Below are positions 1 to 6,430 of a DNA stretch of 7,441 bases, piece by piece; the stretch's first letter is position 1; every line of letters begins with the position of its first letter. A program made the translations under genes and the position numbers. The notes beneath the pieces are model-generated. The model had not been told where the DNA came from, made no database searches, and saw only the letters and a list, made by a program, of their open reading frames with translations. The stretch is from Pseudomonadales bacterium (GTDB lineage Bacteria > Pseudomonadota > Gammaproteobacteria > Pseudomonadales > Azotimanducaceae): contig JAGWBL010000076.1 in assembly GCA_021295935.1 (NCBI GenBank), positions 1-7,441 of the forward strand, written 5' to 3'.

Positions 1-202
1 CCGGCTCCTCCCGGAAGTAGGTGAACTCGGAACTCTCCAAGCTGGCGATCTGCGAAGACGCGACCACTCCAGCCAGCAGTCGCGGTCTCAGGTGGATGTC
101 CGCTCCCGCGTGCACACTCTGCAAGTGCCCCTCGAATTGAACGAACCTTCGCGACGAGCTCGAAAGATCCCGGTAGTCGCCACTCACCCACAGCCCGATG
201 CC
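1..202 (-). other. Start of an autotransporter-type beta-barrel domain (cut by the edge)
   Basis: In the third frame the protein reads GIGLWVSGDYRDLSSSSRR, then FEGHLQSVHAGADIHLRPR, then LLAGVVASSQIASLESSEF. This is the usual opening of autotransporter barrels: a Leu-Trp-x-x-Gly-x-Tyr strand, a Gly-x-Leu...Gly-x-Asp strand ending in an arginine-rich turn, and a Leu-Leu-Ala-Gly strand. It is preceded by a short segment (LVRLLGESSLATGLRMRG) like the helix that threads such barrels. About 67 residues are visible; a full barrel would need roughly 200 more beyond the edge. The assignment rests on pattern recognition, not on a search. Confidence 0.7.
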
Positions 203-451
203 TCTGGATTCCTCCTCCCGACCTCGCATCCGCAGGCCAGTAGCCAAACTGCTTTCCCCCAACAGGCGAACGAGAGTACGTGAATCGGTCTTTGCGTCAG
301 TGTCGCTGAGGAGGCTGGCAACAATCGCGTCTCGGCTGACGCCGGTCCGACGTTGAGTTGAAGGTGAAAAAACGTTTTCGATTCGCGTGGTGACAGCGTC
401 AACCGTGCTCGCGGTGGTGGCTCGGGCGATTTCCGAAAAGAGTTCTCGATG

Positions 452-828
452 AACGCGGTTGACACGTTCCACCACGCCGGGAAAGTAGATCCCGATGTCG
501 TCCACACCAAGCAGGGCCACCCCTACGCGGTCCACTTCGGGCCGTTCGAGGAATCCGAGAATCGGATCGACCCCCGATCCCGGGTAGTTGGCGCAGAACA
601 CGTTCTCCGGATCGTCGTCGTTGCCGGTTCCCATCGTGATCCGGCGCTGACGCCAATGCTTGGATACTCGCCCGTGCCGTAGATCTCTGTCGCCGCTTCG
701 TTCACCAACACCTGGATCTCGTTGATGACTTCCTCGTAAGCGGGGAAAACGAGCTCCAGTTGTTCGGTGGTCGAGTCTTGTCCGAACAGAGCGCGTGCCC
801 GTTGGAGTGTGGTCAGCTCGGCCCACCA
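452..828 (-). repeat. Passenger repeat unit 4 (divergent, 25 bases short)
   Basis: The most divergent unit. Its first half reads WWAELTTLQRARALFGQ, AYEEVINEIQVLVNEA, YGTGEYPSIG and matches unit 3 without gaps for 59 residues. The next 25 bases, which would encode the second Trp-Trp pair and the first Cys (TWWESLDC), are missing. The match then resumes one frame over with QRRITMGTGNDDDPENVFC, ANYPGSG, DPILGFLERPEVDRVGVALL, DDIGIYFPG. Only the second Cys of the usual pair remains. Confidence 0.8.
652..653 (-). other. Frameshift lesion 2 (net loss of 25 bases)
   Basis: The minus-strand reading YPSIG passes to QRRITMGTGN only with a frame change near ATTGG|CGTCAG. Compared with unit 3, 36 bases between SVG and the Val/Ile codon are represented by 11, so 25 are missing, including codons for Trp-Trp and the first Cys. 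Without the shift the frame runs on to a stop at 523. Confidence 0.75.
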
Positions 829-1230
829 GCGGGCCGCGTAGTCCAGGTCAGGAGGCGGCGGGTAGATGCCGGGATCGTCCCGCCCCAAAAGGGCCTGTCC
901 CACATGGTCGACATGCTGCTTCTCGTCGTCGCCCAGAAGTGGTTCCAGTCCCGATCCTGGATAGTGCGCACAGTAGGGGCTCGAGGCGTTCGCTTCGTTG
1001 CCGTCGCCGGTGGCGACTCGCTGCAAGCGGCAATCCAACGACTCCCACCATGTGCCCACGCTGTCCCAGCTGCCATCACCATTGAGCTCGATTCCAGCTT
1101 CGTTCGCCAGTTGCTTCGTGCTCGAGAACAACTCCGAGTAGGCATCCATGGCGACGGCTCGTTCCCGCTCGCTGCCGCCTTCGCCGTAGAGTGCCGCGAC
1201 GCGTTGTTCTGCGGCAAGGGCATCCCACCA
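829..1230 (-). repeat. Passenger repeat unit 3 (intact, 134 codons)
   Basis: Intact unit of exactly 402 bases, closely matching unit 2: WWDALAAEQRVAALYGEGG, YSELFSSTKQLANEAG, GDGSWDSVGTWWESLDC, RLQRVATGDGN, SSPYCAHYPGS, PLLGDDEKQHVDHVGQALL, DDPGIYPPPPD. It shows the segment NGDGSWDSVGTWWESLDC complete. That segment is the reference for judging the losses in units 1 and 4. Confidence 0.9.
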
Positions 1231-1632
1231 TCGCCCCACGAAGGCCACATCCTCGGGAGTGGGAAAGACGCCTGGCTCCGGAAACTCGAAAAGCTCCACG
1301 CCGACCGAGTCGACATGCTCGAGTTCCTCTTCACCAAGCAACGGCACCTGTTCCGAACCGGGATAATGCGCGCAGAACGGACTGGACGGATCGTTCGCGT
1401 TGCCGTCTCCCGCGGCAATCCTCTGCCACTGGCAATCGAGCGACTCCCACCACTCGCCGACGCTCCTGGGGTCGCCGTCCTGATGGAGCGTGTCTCCGCT
1501 GTCGTTGACCTCATTCTTGGTGCTCGAGAACAATTCTTCGTACACCGAGCTCGCGGCGGTTCGTTGCTGTTCCGTGCCGCCGTCCCCGTAGAGAGCGGCC
1601 ACGCGCTGGTCGCTGTCCAGCACGTCCCACCA
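1231..1632 (-). repeat. Passenger repeat unit 2 (intact, 134 codons)
   Basis: Intact unit of exactly 402 bases. It runs WWDVLDSDQRVAALYGDGG, YEELFSSTKNEVND, SVGEWWESLDCQWQRIAA, GDGN, SSPFCAHYPGS, PLLGEEELEHVDSVGVELF and GVFPTPEDV. The first half-module is 60 residues (Trp-Trp to Trp-Trp) and the second 74. The second half carries Cys-x19-Cys. Acidic residues predominate, as expected of an exported, soluble, possibly metal-binding module. Confidence 0.9.
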
Positions 1633-2015
1633 CCGTCGTGCAGGTTCGAAGTCCTCTGGCGAGGGGAAGATCCCCGCATCGGGAAAGTCAAAGAGCGCCA
1701 CGCCAACTTCATCGACCTGAGCACGCTCATCCAGACCCAATGGCGGTTCCTGGTCCGAACCGGGATAGTGCGCGCAAAAGGGACTTGAAGTGTCCTCGAC
1801 GTTGCCGTCGCCCGCAGCCACCCGCTGAAGGCGGCAATCCAGCGTCTCCCACCACTGGCCGACGCTCTCGTACCATCCGCAGCCTCGTCAACTTCGGCAC
1901 GTGTAGCGTCGTCCAGCTCGTCGTAAGGGTTGCGAGCAGCAGCGTCCTGGTCCGGTGTGGCGGAATCGCCATACAGCGCAGCGACCCGCTCGTCGTCCGT
2001 CAGCGTGTCCCACCA
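1633..2015 (-). repeat. Passenger repeat unit 1 (19 bases short)
   Basis: The unit begins at a Trp-Trp pair (residues 89-90) with WWDTLTDDERVAALYGDS, then YDEL and an EVDEA helix-like segment. After the frame change it continues SVGQWWETLDC, GDGN, SSPFCAHYPGS, a VDEVGVALF segment and GIFPSPEDFEP. It is 383 bases against 402 in units 2 and 3. The missing 19 bases lie in the linker just before SVGQWW, so the first half-module is read in a different frame from the second. Confidence 0.85.
1872..1873 (-). other. Frameshift lesion 1 (net loss of 19 bases)
   Basis: On the minus strand, EVDEA in one frame is followed by SVGQWWETLDC in another; the join is near GATGG|TACGAG. Trp-Trp-to-Trp-Trp spacing between successive units is 383 bases here against 402 for the next two units, so 19 bases are missing relative to those units. 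The exact breakpoint could shift by a few bases. Confidence 0.75.
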
Positions 2016-2108
2016 TCGTCTGGCGGCATCCTCGTGCTCGTCGCTCCATGGTGGGGAGGACGTCGCATCGCTCGGAGCAGCGCTCGCCTCCCAATCCATT
2101 GGTGTCTG

Positions 2109-2279
2109 CGCCAAGGCGTTCGCGCCCAGAATGACCGCAGACAAGATGGCAAGACAGGGAAATCGGATTGCGGCAGGCAAGACAATGCGTTTTGCACGAA
2201 CTCGAACTTCCGGACTCCGCGTCCGCAACGGACTACAGGCAGTGCGCCGCTCCGGGATTGGTCGGGAACTAATTCTCAT
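2109..2279 (-). other. Signal peptide with unusually long basic N-region
   Basis: Residues 1-39 are strongly basic, with about ten Arg or Lys. They are followed by a hydrophobic core at residues 40-55 (FPCLAILSAVILGANA) and a likely signal peptidase I site after Ala57 (ANALA|Q). Autotransporters of several families carry extended N-terminal signal regions, which fits the barrel at the other end. There is no lipobox Cys at the cleavage point, so a lipoprotein is unlikely. I saw no ATG or GTG nearer the hydrophobic core in this frame. Cleavage position is inferred by eye. Confidence 0.65.
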
Positions 2280-2288
2280 CTAGTTGAG

Positions 2289-2293
2289 CCTCC
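2289..2293 (-). promoter_or_regulatory. Shine-Dalgarno site of the repeat protein
   Basis: On the minus strand GGAGG lies 9 bases upstream of the ATG at 2279. It is the only clear ribosome binding site seen before any of the complete genes here, and it fixes the start of the repeat protein ahead of the signal peptide rather than at an internal codon. Confidence 0.7.
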
Positions 2294-2358
2294 GCCTGTT
2301 GATCAGGACCAACACCCGCACCAGACTTGTCGCAACGCCCCGTTCGATGGTGCGGACT

Positions 2359-2369
2359 GGAGAATCTCC
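2359..2369. promoter_or_regulatory. Short palindrome, possible operator
   Basis: GGAGAATCTCC has 5-base arms around one central base and lies about 80 bases upstream of the repeat-protein start. The position would suit an operator, but a palindrome this short is expected by chance; I know of no regulator with this exact site. Confidence 0.15.
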
Positions 2370-2772
2370 GAATCAACGCCAATACGAATCGTCGTGCTCG
2401 CAAGTGTCCAAGCGATATCTGTTGCCCCAGAGCAACGCCGCTCCCGCCAAGAAGCTCGGGCCCGCTTGAGGCAGCCCTCCGCCGTTGGAAGCGAGTAGAT
2501 TCTAAGAGCGAAGACAATGCGCTGCTGTCTCTCTGCGTGACTGGACCTCGCTGCTCCCGTTCGCAGAGCCTTGTCTCCGCTTGCGGCGGTTCGCGACTCC
2601 GTTTCTTCGGCGCGCGGCCGGTCCAGAACAGGCAGATGCACCACTTCCATTGCCCGGCGACCGCAAAGCCGCGCTGCTGGAGATTTCCAAGTGACAGATC
2701 CAATCCCGTGCGAATCAGAGCGACGACGGCACCGAATCTGAACTTCCACCACCGAACACGACCATCGATCAC

Positions 2773-4221
2773 ATGAGAGATGCGTTGGCAACCGCCAAGG
2801 ATGCAAACTCGTTGATTCGCTCGAAGACTCGGCATGAGGTGCGTGCTCTCGCCGTGCTGGCTGGACCCATGATGGTGACACAGCTCTCGCAGATGGGCAT
2901 GTCAACCGCGGACGCCCTCATGGCTGGCAGAGTAGGCGCTGTCGATCTCGCCGCGGTTTCGATCGGCAGCAATCTGTTCTGGCCGATCCTGCTTCTGATG
3001 TCAGGAACTCTCTTGGCAGTCACTCCAACGATCTCTCAGTTGAGAGGGGCTGGTCGAGTGCCGGAAACGGGAGCGGTGGTTCGCCAAGCAGCCTGGATCG
3101 CGCTGGTCGGAGCGATGCTCGGTGTGGCAATCATGTGGAATGCTCGCTTCGTCTTTGAGTGGATCGGCGTAGACGCCACTGTCGCCCCAGTGGCGTCCGA
3201 ATTCCTGCGCGCCCAGTGTCTGGGACTGTTCGGAATGCTGGGATTCTTTCTGCTTCGCTACCTGTGCGAAGGCATGGCTTGGGTGCGTCCCGCCATGCTG
3301 GTTGCTCTCTCGGCACTCTGCATCAAGGTCTGTCTGAACTACATCCTGGTGTTCGGGGCCTGGGGAAACGAGCCGCTCGGCGGGATTGGGTGCGGTGTCT
3401 CCACGGCGCTGGTGGTGAGCTACCAGTTCCTGGCGCTGGGAGTGATCGTCAGGTTCTCCCACATGCGTCGCACAGGCGTGTTCGACCGCTTCAACCTCCC
3501 CAACTTCGAGATGCTCAGGAAACTGCTGACTCTCGGCATTCCAATCGGACTCAGCATCTTCTGCGAAGTCGCATTCTTCTCAGGTGTCGGACTTCTGATC
3601 GGACGACTGGGAGCTGAAGCCATCGCGGGACATCAGATCGCGATGATCGTGGGAGGACTGGCGTTCATGATTCCGCTGGCGCTCGGCCAAGCGACAACGA
3701 TACGAGTTGGCGCTTATGTCGGAGGGCGAAGGCTGGATAGGGCACGCAATGCCGCCCGCGTGAGTCTCCTCACCGCCACCACCATCGCCTGCGCAAGCGC
3801 TGTGACGTTGATCTTGGGCAGGCATTTCATTGCAGGGCTCTTCTCATCGGATGCGGGCTTGACCGAAGTGGCTGCCACGCTGCTGATCATGTGCGGAATG
3901 TTTCAAGTCTTCGATGCCATCAACATCGTCGCCATGGGCGCGCTTCGAGGTTACAAGGACACGCGCCTTCCCATGTTGCTGAGTGTTTTCGCCTACTGGA
4001 TGGTAGGCATGCCCGTCGGCGTCTATCTCGCCTTCGGCGGGCCTGGGCTCGACGGACTGGGGGTGATCGGGTTCTGGATCGGACTCGTGATCGGATTGGT
4101 GACGGGCTCTTTGCTGGTAAGTTTCCGCCTGTACCTGATTTCCGGCAACCCTGAACGCGTCCTTTCCAAAGCTGAGCCTCAACAGGAACGTGCTCCCGAG
4201 TGGCATGAAAGCCGCACCTAG
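2773..4221 (+). CDS. norM: MATE-family multidrug efflux pump (NorM type)
   Basis: A 482-residue inner-membrane antiporter expected to expel cationic drugs or metabolites in exchange for Na+ or H+. The length and two-lobed pattern of about 12 membrane segments fit the family. Seen motifs: TLLAVTPTISQLRGAG (79-94), RYLCEGMAWVRPAM (162-175), IPLALGQATTIRVGAYVGG (300-318) and GALRGYKDTRLPM (389-401). The acidic residues known to be needed for coupling in Vibrio NorM (Asp36, Glu255, Asp371) have apparent counterparts at Asp47 in segment 1, Glu265 in segment 7 and Asp381 in segment 10. The tail after residue 456 is hydrophilic. The ATG at 2773 is chosen because the HEVRALAVLAGPM stretch that precedes segment 1 in the family follows it; no clear Shine-Dalgarno is seen. 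It is divergent from the repeat protein and convergent with idi. Substrate cannot be told from sequence. Confidence 0.93.
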   Translation: MRDALATAKDANSLIRSKTRHEVRALAVLAGPMMVTQLSQMGMSTADALMAGRVGAVDLAAVSIGSNLFWPILLLMSGTLLAVTPTISQLRGAGRVPETGAVVRQAAWIALVGAMLGVAIMWNARFVFEWIGVDATVAPVASEFLRAQCLGLFGMLGFFLLRYLCEGMAWVRPAMLVALSALCIKVCLNYILVFGAWGNEPLGGIGCGVSTALVVSYQFLALGVIVRFSHMRRTGVFDRFNLPNFEMLRKLLTLGIPIGLSIFCEVAFFSGVGLLIGRLGAEAIAGHQIAMIVGGLAFMIPLALGQATTIRVGAYVGGRRLDRARNAARVSLLTATTIACASAVTLILGRHFIAGLFSSDAGLTEVAATLLIMCGMFQVFDAINIVAMGALRGYKDTRLPMLLSVFAYWMVGMPVGVYLAFGGPGLDGLGVIGFWIGLVIGLVTGSLLVSFRLYLISGNPERVLSKAEPQQERAPEWHESRT

Positions 4222-4418
4222 CAGGACTCTCCACCCTTGAAGGACTTGGCCCCAGGTAGGCGTCGAGCGCAATCGCAAACAGATTCGATCCAGACCTGAT
4301 TCAAACGTGGTCACGTAGCGTTCTGGTGCCGTCGTGGTCGGACAATCGGTGTCCACGAAACGGTTGCGCAACCTGCCAATTGCTGAACCACTCCGTGACT
4401 TCTTGCACACCGGAACGG

Positions 4419-4441
4419 GCGAGCGCTCGCTCGAGGAGCGC
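4419..4441. repeat. GC-rich palindrome and overlapping hairpin
   Basis: GCGAGCGCTCGC at 4419-4430 is a perfect 12-base palindrome. It overlaps a second hairpin, GCGCTC/GAGCGC, with a 7-base loop (4423-4441). There is no T-run on either side, so it is a poor intrinsic terminator; it could be a transcript-end structure or a short dispersed repeat. Confidence 0.3.
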
Positions 4442-4578
4442 GTCACGCCCACCTGTTGGTGCTGAGCTCACCTGGTCTTGGCGCTCTTCCGTCGTCCTCA
4501 CCTCATCCCTTCCCGAAACCTGGATTGCACGGCAGCCACGAACGCTGCAATGGAATCCTGTGCGCCGGACATTGGCAT

Positions 4579-4597
4579 CCCAGCCCCCCGCGCTGGG
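4579..4597. repeat. Hairpin CCCAGC/GCTGGG
   Basis: Six-base arms flank a 7-base C-rich loop. The sequence around it resembles the GC-rich dyads that recur between genes in many proteobacteria, but only one copy is in this window, so that is a guess. Confidence 0.3.
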
Positions 4598-4761
4598 GAA
4601 GGCACGCACACCAAACTATCGGGCAACACGGTCCGTGGGTTCTGTACGCTTCTCAAGCGATTCGTTGCGATTGCGACTGCTGATGGGTACCACCCGCTTG
4701 AGGCATGCTGCAGTCTGGAGGTTCGCTCCCACCCGACGAATGCCACGTCGCAGCCTCGGAG

Positions 4762-4777
4762 CGCCAGCCTCCTGGCG
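4762..4777 (-). terminator. Possible hairpin downstream of idi
   Basis: CGCCAG/CTGGCG with a 4-base loop starts about 30 bases beyond the idi stop codon on the minus strand. The position suits a terminator or 3'-end stabiliser, but no run of T follows, so rho-independent action is doubtful. It may instead be a dispersed palindromic repeat. Confidence 0.25.
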
Positions 4778-4807
4778 GCCGCCTCCCGCCCTCGGTGGCG
4801 ACTGCTG

Positions 4808-5380
4808 CTAAGGATTCCGGCTGATCAACTCGGCATGTTCACGCTTGAGAAGGTCCCACTCCATGCGAAACCACGGCGTAAATCCCTCCCCGCTAGCGAA
4901 CAGTGCATCAAGCTCTTCCGCACTCATCCAACGATGGCTCTCCACTTCGTCGGGATCCGGAACCGGATCATCGTCAGATCTGCCGACGAAGACGGAGCAC
5001 AGCTCCCACTCCGACCAATGGGCGTCGAAACGGGCGTGGTACTCGAACTTGAAGGCGAAGCTCAGTGACGCGTTGACGCCGAACTCCTCCGACAGCCTTC
5101 GTGTGGCGGCGGTGGTCGCTGCCTCGCCTGGACGGGGATGCGTGCAGCACGTGTTGGACCAGAACCCGCCCCAAAGCGCCTTTCGGGAGTGTCGTCGTTG
5201 CACCAGCGTGCGCCCCCCGCTGTCGAACAGGAACACCGAGATCGCCCGATGCAGAATGCCAGCTCCCGAGTGGCACGCCCTTCTGTCCTGGATGCCCAAT
5301 TCCTCATCTTCGGAATTGACGACCACCATGGGCTGGTCCCATTCCGAACTGGAGGACCCCTTTGCATTACCGAGTTTCAT
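4808..5380 (-). CDS. idi: Isopentenyl-diphosphate delta-isomerase, type I (Nudix fold)
   Basis: Cytosolic enzyme interconverting isopentenyl and dimethylallyl diphosphate, the building blocks of isoprenoids such as quinone side chains, carotenoids and undecaprenyl carriers. It has 190 residues, close to the 182 of the E. coli enzyme. Conserved residues line up by spacing with those of E. coli: metal ligands His37, His44, His81, Glu124 and Glu126; catalytic Cys79 in WSNTCCTHP; Tyr114; and Trp170 in FTPWF. The central block LHRAISVFLFDSGG, then LVQRRHSRKALWGGFWSN, is typical. ATG 5380 gives an extra Ser-rich N-terminus of about 15 residues; an internal Met at codon 18 (near 5329) is a possible alternative start, and neither has a clear Shine-Dalgarno. 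It is divergent from the hydrolase gene, with no isoprenoid-pathway neighbour in the window. Confidence 0.95.
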   Translation of the reverse strand: MKLGNAKGSSSSEWDQPMVVVNSEDEELGIQDRRACHSGAGILHRAISVFLFDSGGRTLVQRRHSRKALWGGFWSNTCCTHPRPGEAATTAATRRLSEEFGVNASLSFAFKFEYHARFDAHWSEWELCSVFVGRSDDDPVPDPDEVESHRWMSAEELDALFASGEGFTPWFRMEWDLLKREHAELISRNP

Positions 5381-5545
5381 GAGGCGACAGCAGTTCTTGA
5401 AATGCGGGCAGCCACAGGTCGCAGCTGGTCGCGAGTCTGATCTCCTACAAGTCTTCGCTCGGATTCTATGCAGTGCGCTTGAACCGCCGGTTTGCGCGCT
5501 ACGATCGCGTCGTTTCGAGCGCGCTGCCCGTCAACCCTTTGCCGC

Positions 5546-6430
5546 ATGTCTGACCACCTGGCCGTCGAGCGCAAGTCTCTGCCGATCAACGGGGCATCGC
5601 TGACGTACTTCGAACGAACCGGAGAGGCGGTCCGTCCGCTTGTCTTGGTGCATGCCACGGGGCTGCATGCCAGGGTCTGGGACGCGATCACACGACGAGT
5701 TGCGCCAGAGTTTCGCGTGTTGGCTCTTGACATGCGCGGACACGGCCGCAGCGAAAAGACCGGACCCTTCAACTGGGCTCAGTTCGGCCGGGACGTAAGC
5801 GAGTTCTGCACCCGACTTGAATTGGAGGACATAGTTGCCGTCGGTCATTCGATGGGAGGGCATTCCATCGTTCTCGCCTGCCTGAGCGCGCCGTCGCTGA
5901 TCCGGTCCTTGGTATTGATAGATCCTGTCATTCGGGATCCGTCAGACACTGCTGAACATCGAACAGCCATGGAAAAGTGGGCAGCCGGGGATCATCCCGT
6001 CGCCCGGCGGCGAGATCAGTGGTCATCTCCTGACGAGATGTTCAATCACTACCGTACACGCTTTCCGTTCGAGCAGTGGCAACCGGAGGTTCTATGGTCC
6101 TACTGTCGATTCGGGTTGTCTGAGTGCGAGGGTGCCCAGCTCCGGCTGGCGTGCCCTCCGTTGGTCGAGGCAGAGATCTACCTCGGCGCGGGTAACGACC
6201 CCGATCCCTCCCTGCTTCGACAACTCCGGCAACCTGTCACCGTAATGCGGGCAACTGAGCGGGACTCCAACTGGTCACGATTCGATTTCTCGAAGTCTCC
6301 TACATGGCCGGAGCTGGCCCGGCAGTTCCCAAACGGCAAGGATGTCTACCTCCCCGGCCTCACCCATTTCATTCCCATGGAGAGGCCTGACTTGGTGGCC
6401 GAGTACATCAACGCGCAAGTCGACGTTTGA
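5546..6430 (+). CDS. Alpha/beta-fold hydrolase
   Basis: A 294-residue soluble hydrolase. Seen elements: PLVLVHATGLHARVWD (31-46), with HATG in the oxyanion-hole position; LDMRGHGRS (61-69); the nucleophile elbow GHSMGG with Ser102; and a C-terminal LTHFIPMERPD with catalytic His274. The acid is probably Glu238 or Asp240 after the VTVMRAT strand. Residues 130-220 would form the cap that sets substrate choice. It may be an esterase, lactonase or C-C bond hydrolase; the substrate cannot be predicted. The frame is open from 5483, but ATG 5546 is preferred over a TTG at 5492 because the family N-terminus follows closely. No Shine-Dalgarno is evident. No signal peptide is seen. Its last 85 bases overlap the 3' end of the MFS gene on the other strand. 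Confidence 0.9.
   Translation: MSDHLAVERKSLPINGASLTYFERTGEAVRPLVLVHATGLHARVWDAITRRVAPEFRVLALDMRGHGRSEKTGPFNWAQFGRDVSEFCTRLELEDIVAVGHSMGGHSIVLACLSAPSLIRSLVLIDPVIRDPSDTAEHRTAMEKWAAGDHPVARRRDQWSSPDEMFNHYRTRFPFEQWQPEVLWSYCRFGLSECEGAQLRLACPPLVEAEIYLGAGNDPDPSLLRQLRQPVTVMRATERDSNWSRFDFSKSPTWPELARQFPNGKDVYLPGLTHFIPMERPDLVAEYINAQVDV

Larger units (their letters stand above)
1..2279 (-). pseudogene. Tandem-repeat autotransporter-like secreted protein, frameshifted twice and cut by the left edge
   Basis: Start ATG at 2279 with a good ribosome binding site. The reading frame continues to 1873, then must change at 1872/1873 and again at 652/653 to keep the homologous repeats in register; about 759 codons are visible. 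Order of parts: a long basic N-terminus and signal peptide (residues 1-57), a short acidic linker, four 134-residue repeats (2015 to 452), a linker of about 80 residues without the repeat, and the first strands of a C-terminal autotransporter-type beta-barrel (from about 202 to the edge). Inferred role: surface-exposed or secreted passenger anchored in the outer membrane by its own barrel (type V secretion). Simple translation from 2279 stays open to 813, but after 1873 it is an Arg-rich out-of-frame product. The middle frame (653-1872) alone would look like a 432-residue protein starting inside unit 1. The passenger's biochemical function is unknown; I name no family. The lesions could also be sequencing or assembly errors. 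Confidence 0.8.
2280..2772. other. Gene-free divergent intergenic region
   Basis: This 493-base stretch separates the divergent starts of the repeat protein and the MATE pump, so both promoters should lie in it. Open frames cross it on both strands, but their translations are rich in Arg, Ser, Pro and Cys and resemble nothing I recognise, so I treat them as chance. No convincing -35/-10 pair stood out by eye. One short palindrome is at 2359-2369. The Shine-Dalgarno site of the repeat protein is at its left end. Confidence 0.6.
4222..4807. other. Gene-free convergent intergenic region with GC-rich hairpins
   Basis: These 586 bases lie between the 3' ends of the MATE pump and idi. Long open frames exist on both strands, but their translations are low-complexity Arg/Ser/Pro-rich and match nothing I know. 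The contents I can support are three inverted repeats, at 4419-4441, 4579-4597 and 4762-4777, described separately. No tRNA-like cloverleaf or T-rich terminator tail was seen. Confidence 0.6.

Noticed and set aside
760..1788. A 342-codon open frame on the plus strand, antisense to the repeats
   Set aside because: It mirrors the tandem repeats of the minus-strand gene, so its own repetition is a by-product; the minus-strand reading has the signal peptide, barrel and conserved motifs.
1638..2498. A 286-codon plus-strand open frame across the start of the repeat protein
   Set aside because: The translation is rich in Arg, Pro and Ser, crosses a gene start and an intergenic region, and has no recognisable domain; typical of GC-rich antisense frames.
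2690..2718. GTGACA as a possible -35 box for the MATE gene
   Set aside because: No acceptable -10 hexamer lies 16-18 bases downstream, so I do not call a promoter.
2269..2905. Two minus-strand open frames (about 190-200 codons) over the divergent intergenic region and the MATE start
   Set aside because: They run into the MATE coding start in antisense, have Arg/Ser-rich composition and show no motif I recognise; no good ribosome binding site was noted.
4720..4740. A GGTTCGCTCC stretch resembling a tRNA T-loop
   Set aside because: The conserved purine-A after GTTC is absent and no acceptor, D or anticodon stems could be paired around it.
4326..5068. Plus-strand open frames (161 and 196 codons) spanning the spacer and the antisense of idi
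   Set aside because: They overlap the well-supported idi gene on the other strand and their translations are low-complexity.
5492..5545. TTG at 5492 as the start of the alpha/beta hydrolase
   Set aside because: It adds 18 Arg-rich residues not expected in the family and has no ribosome binding site; ATG 5546 gives the normal N-terminus.
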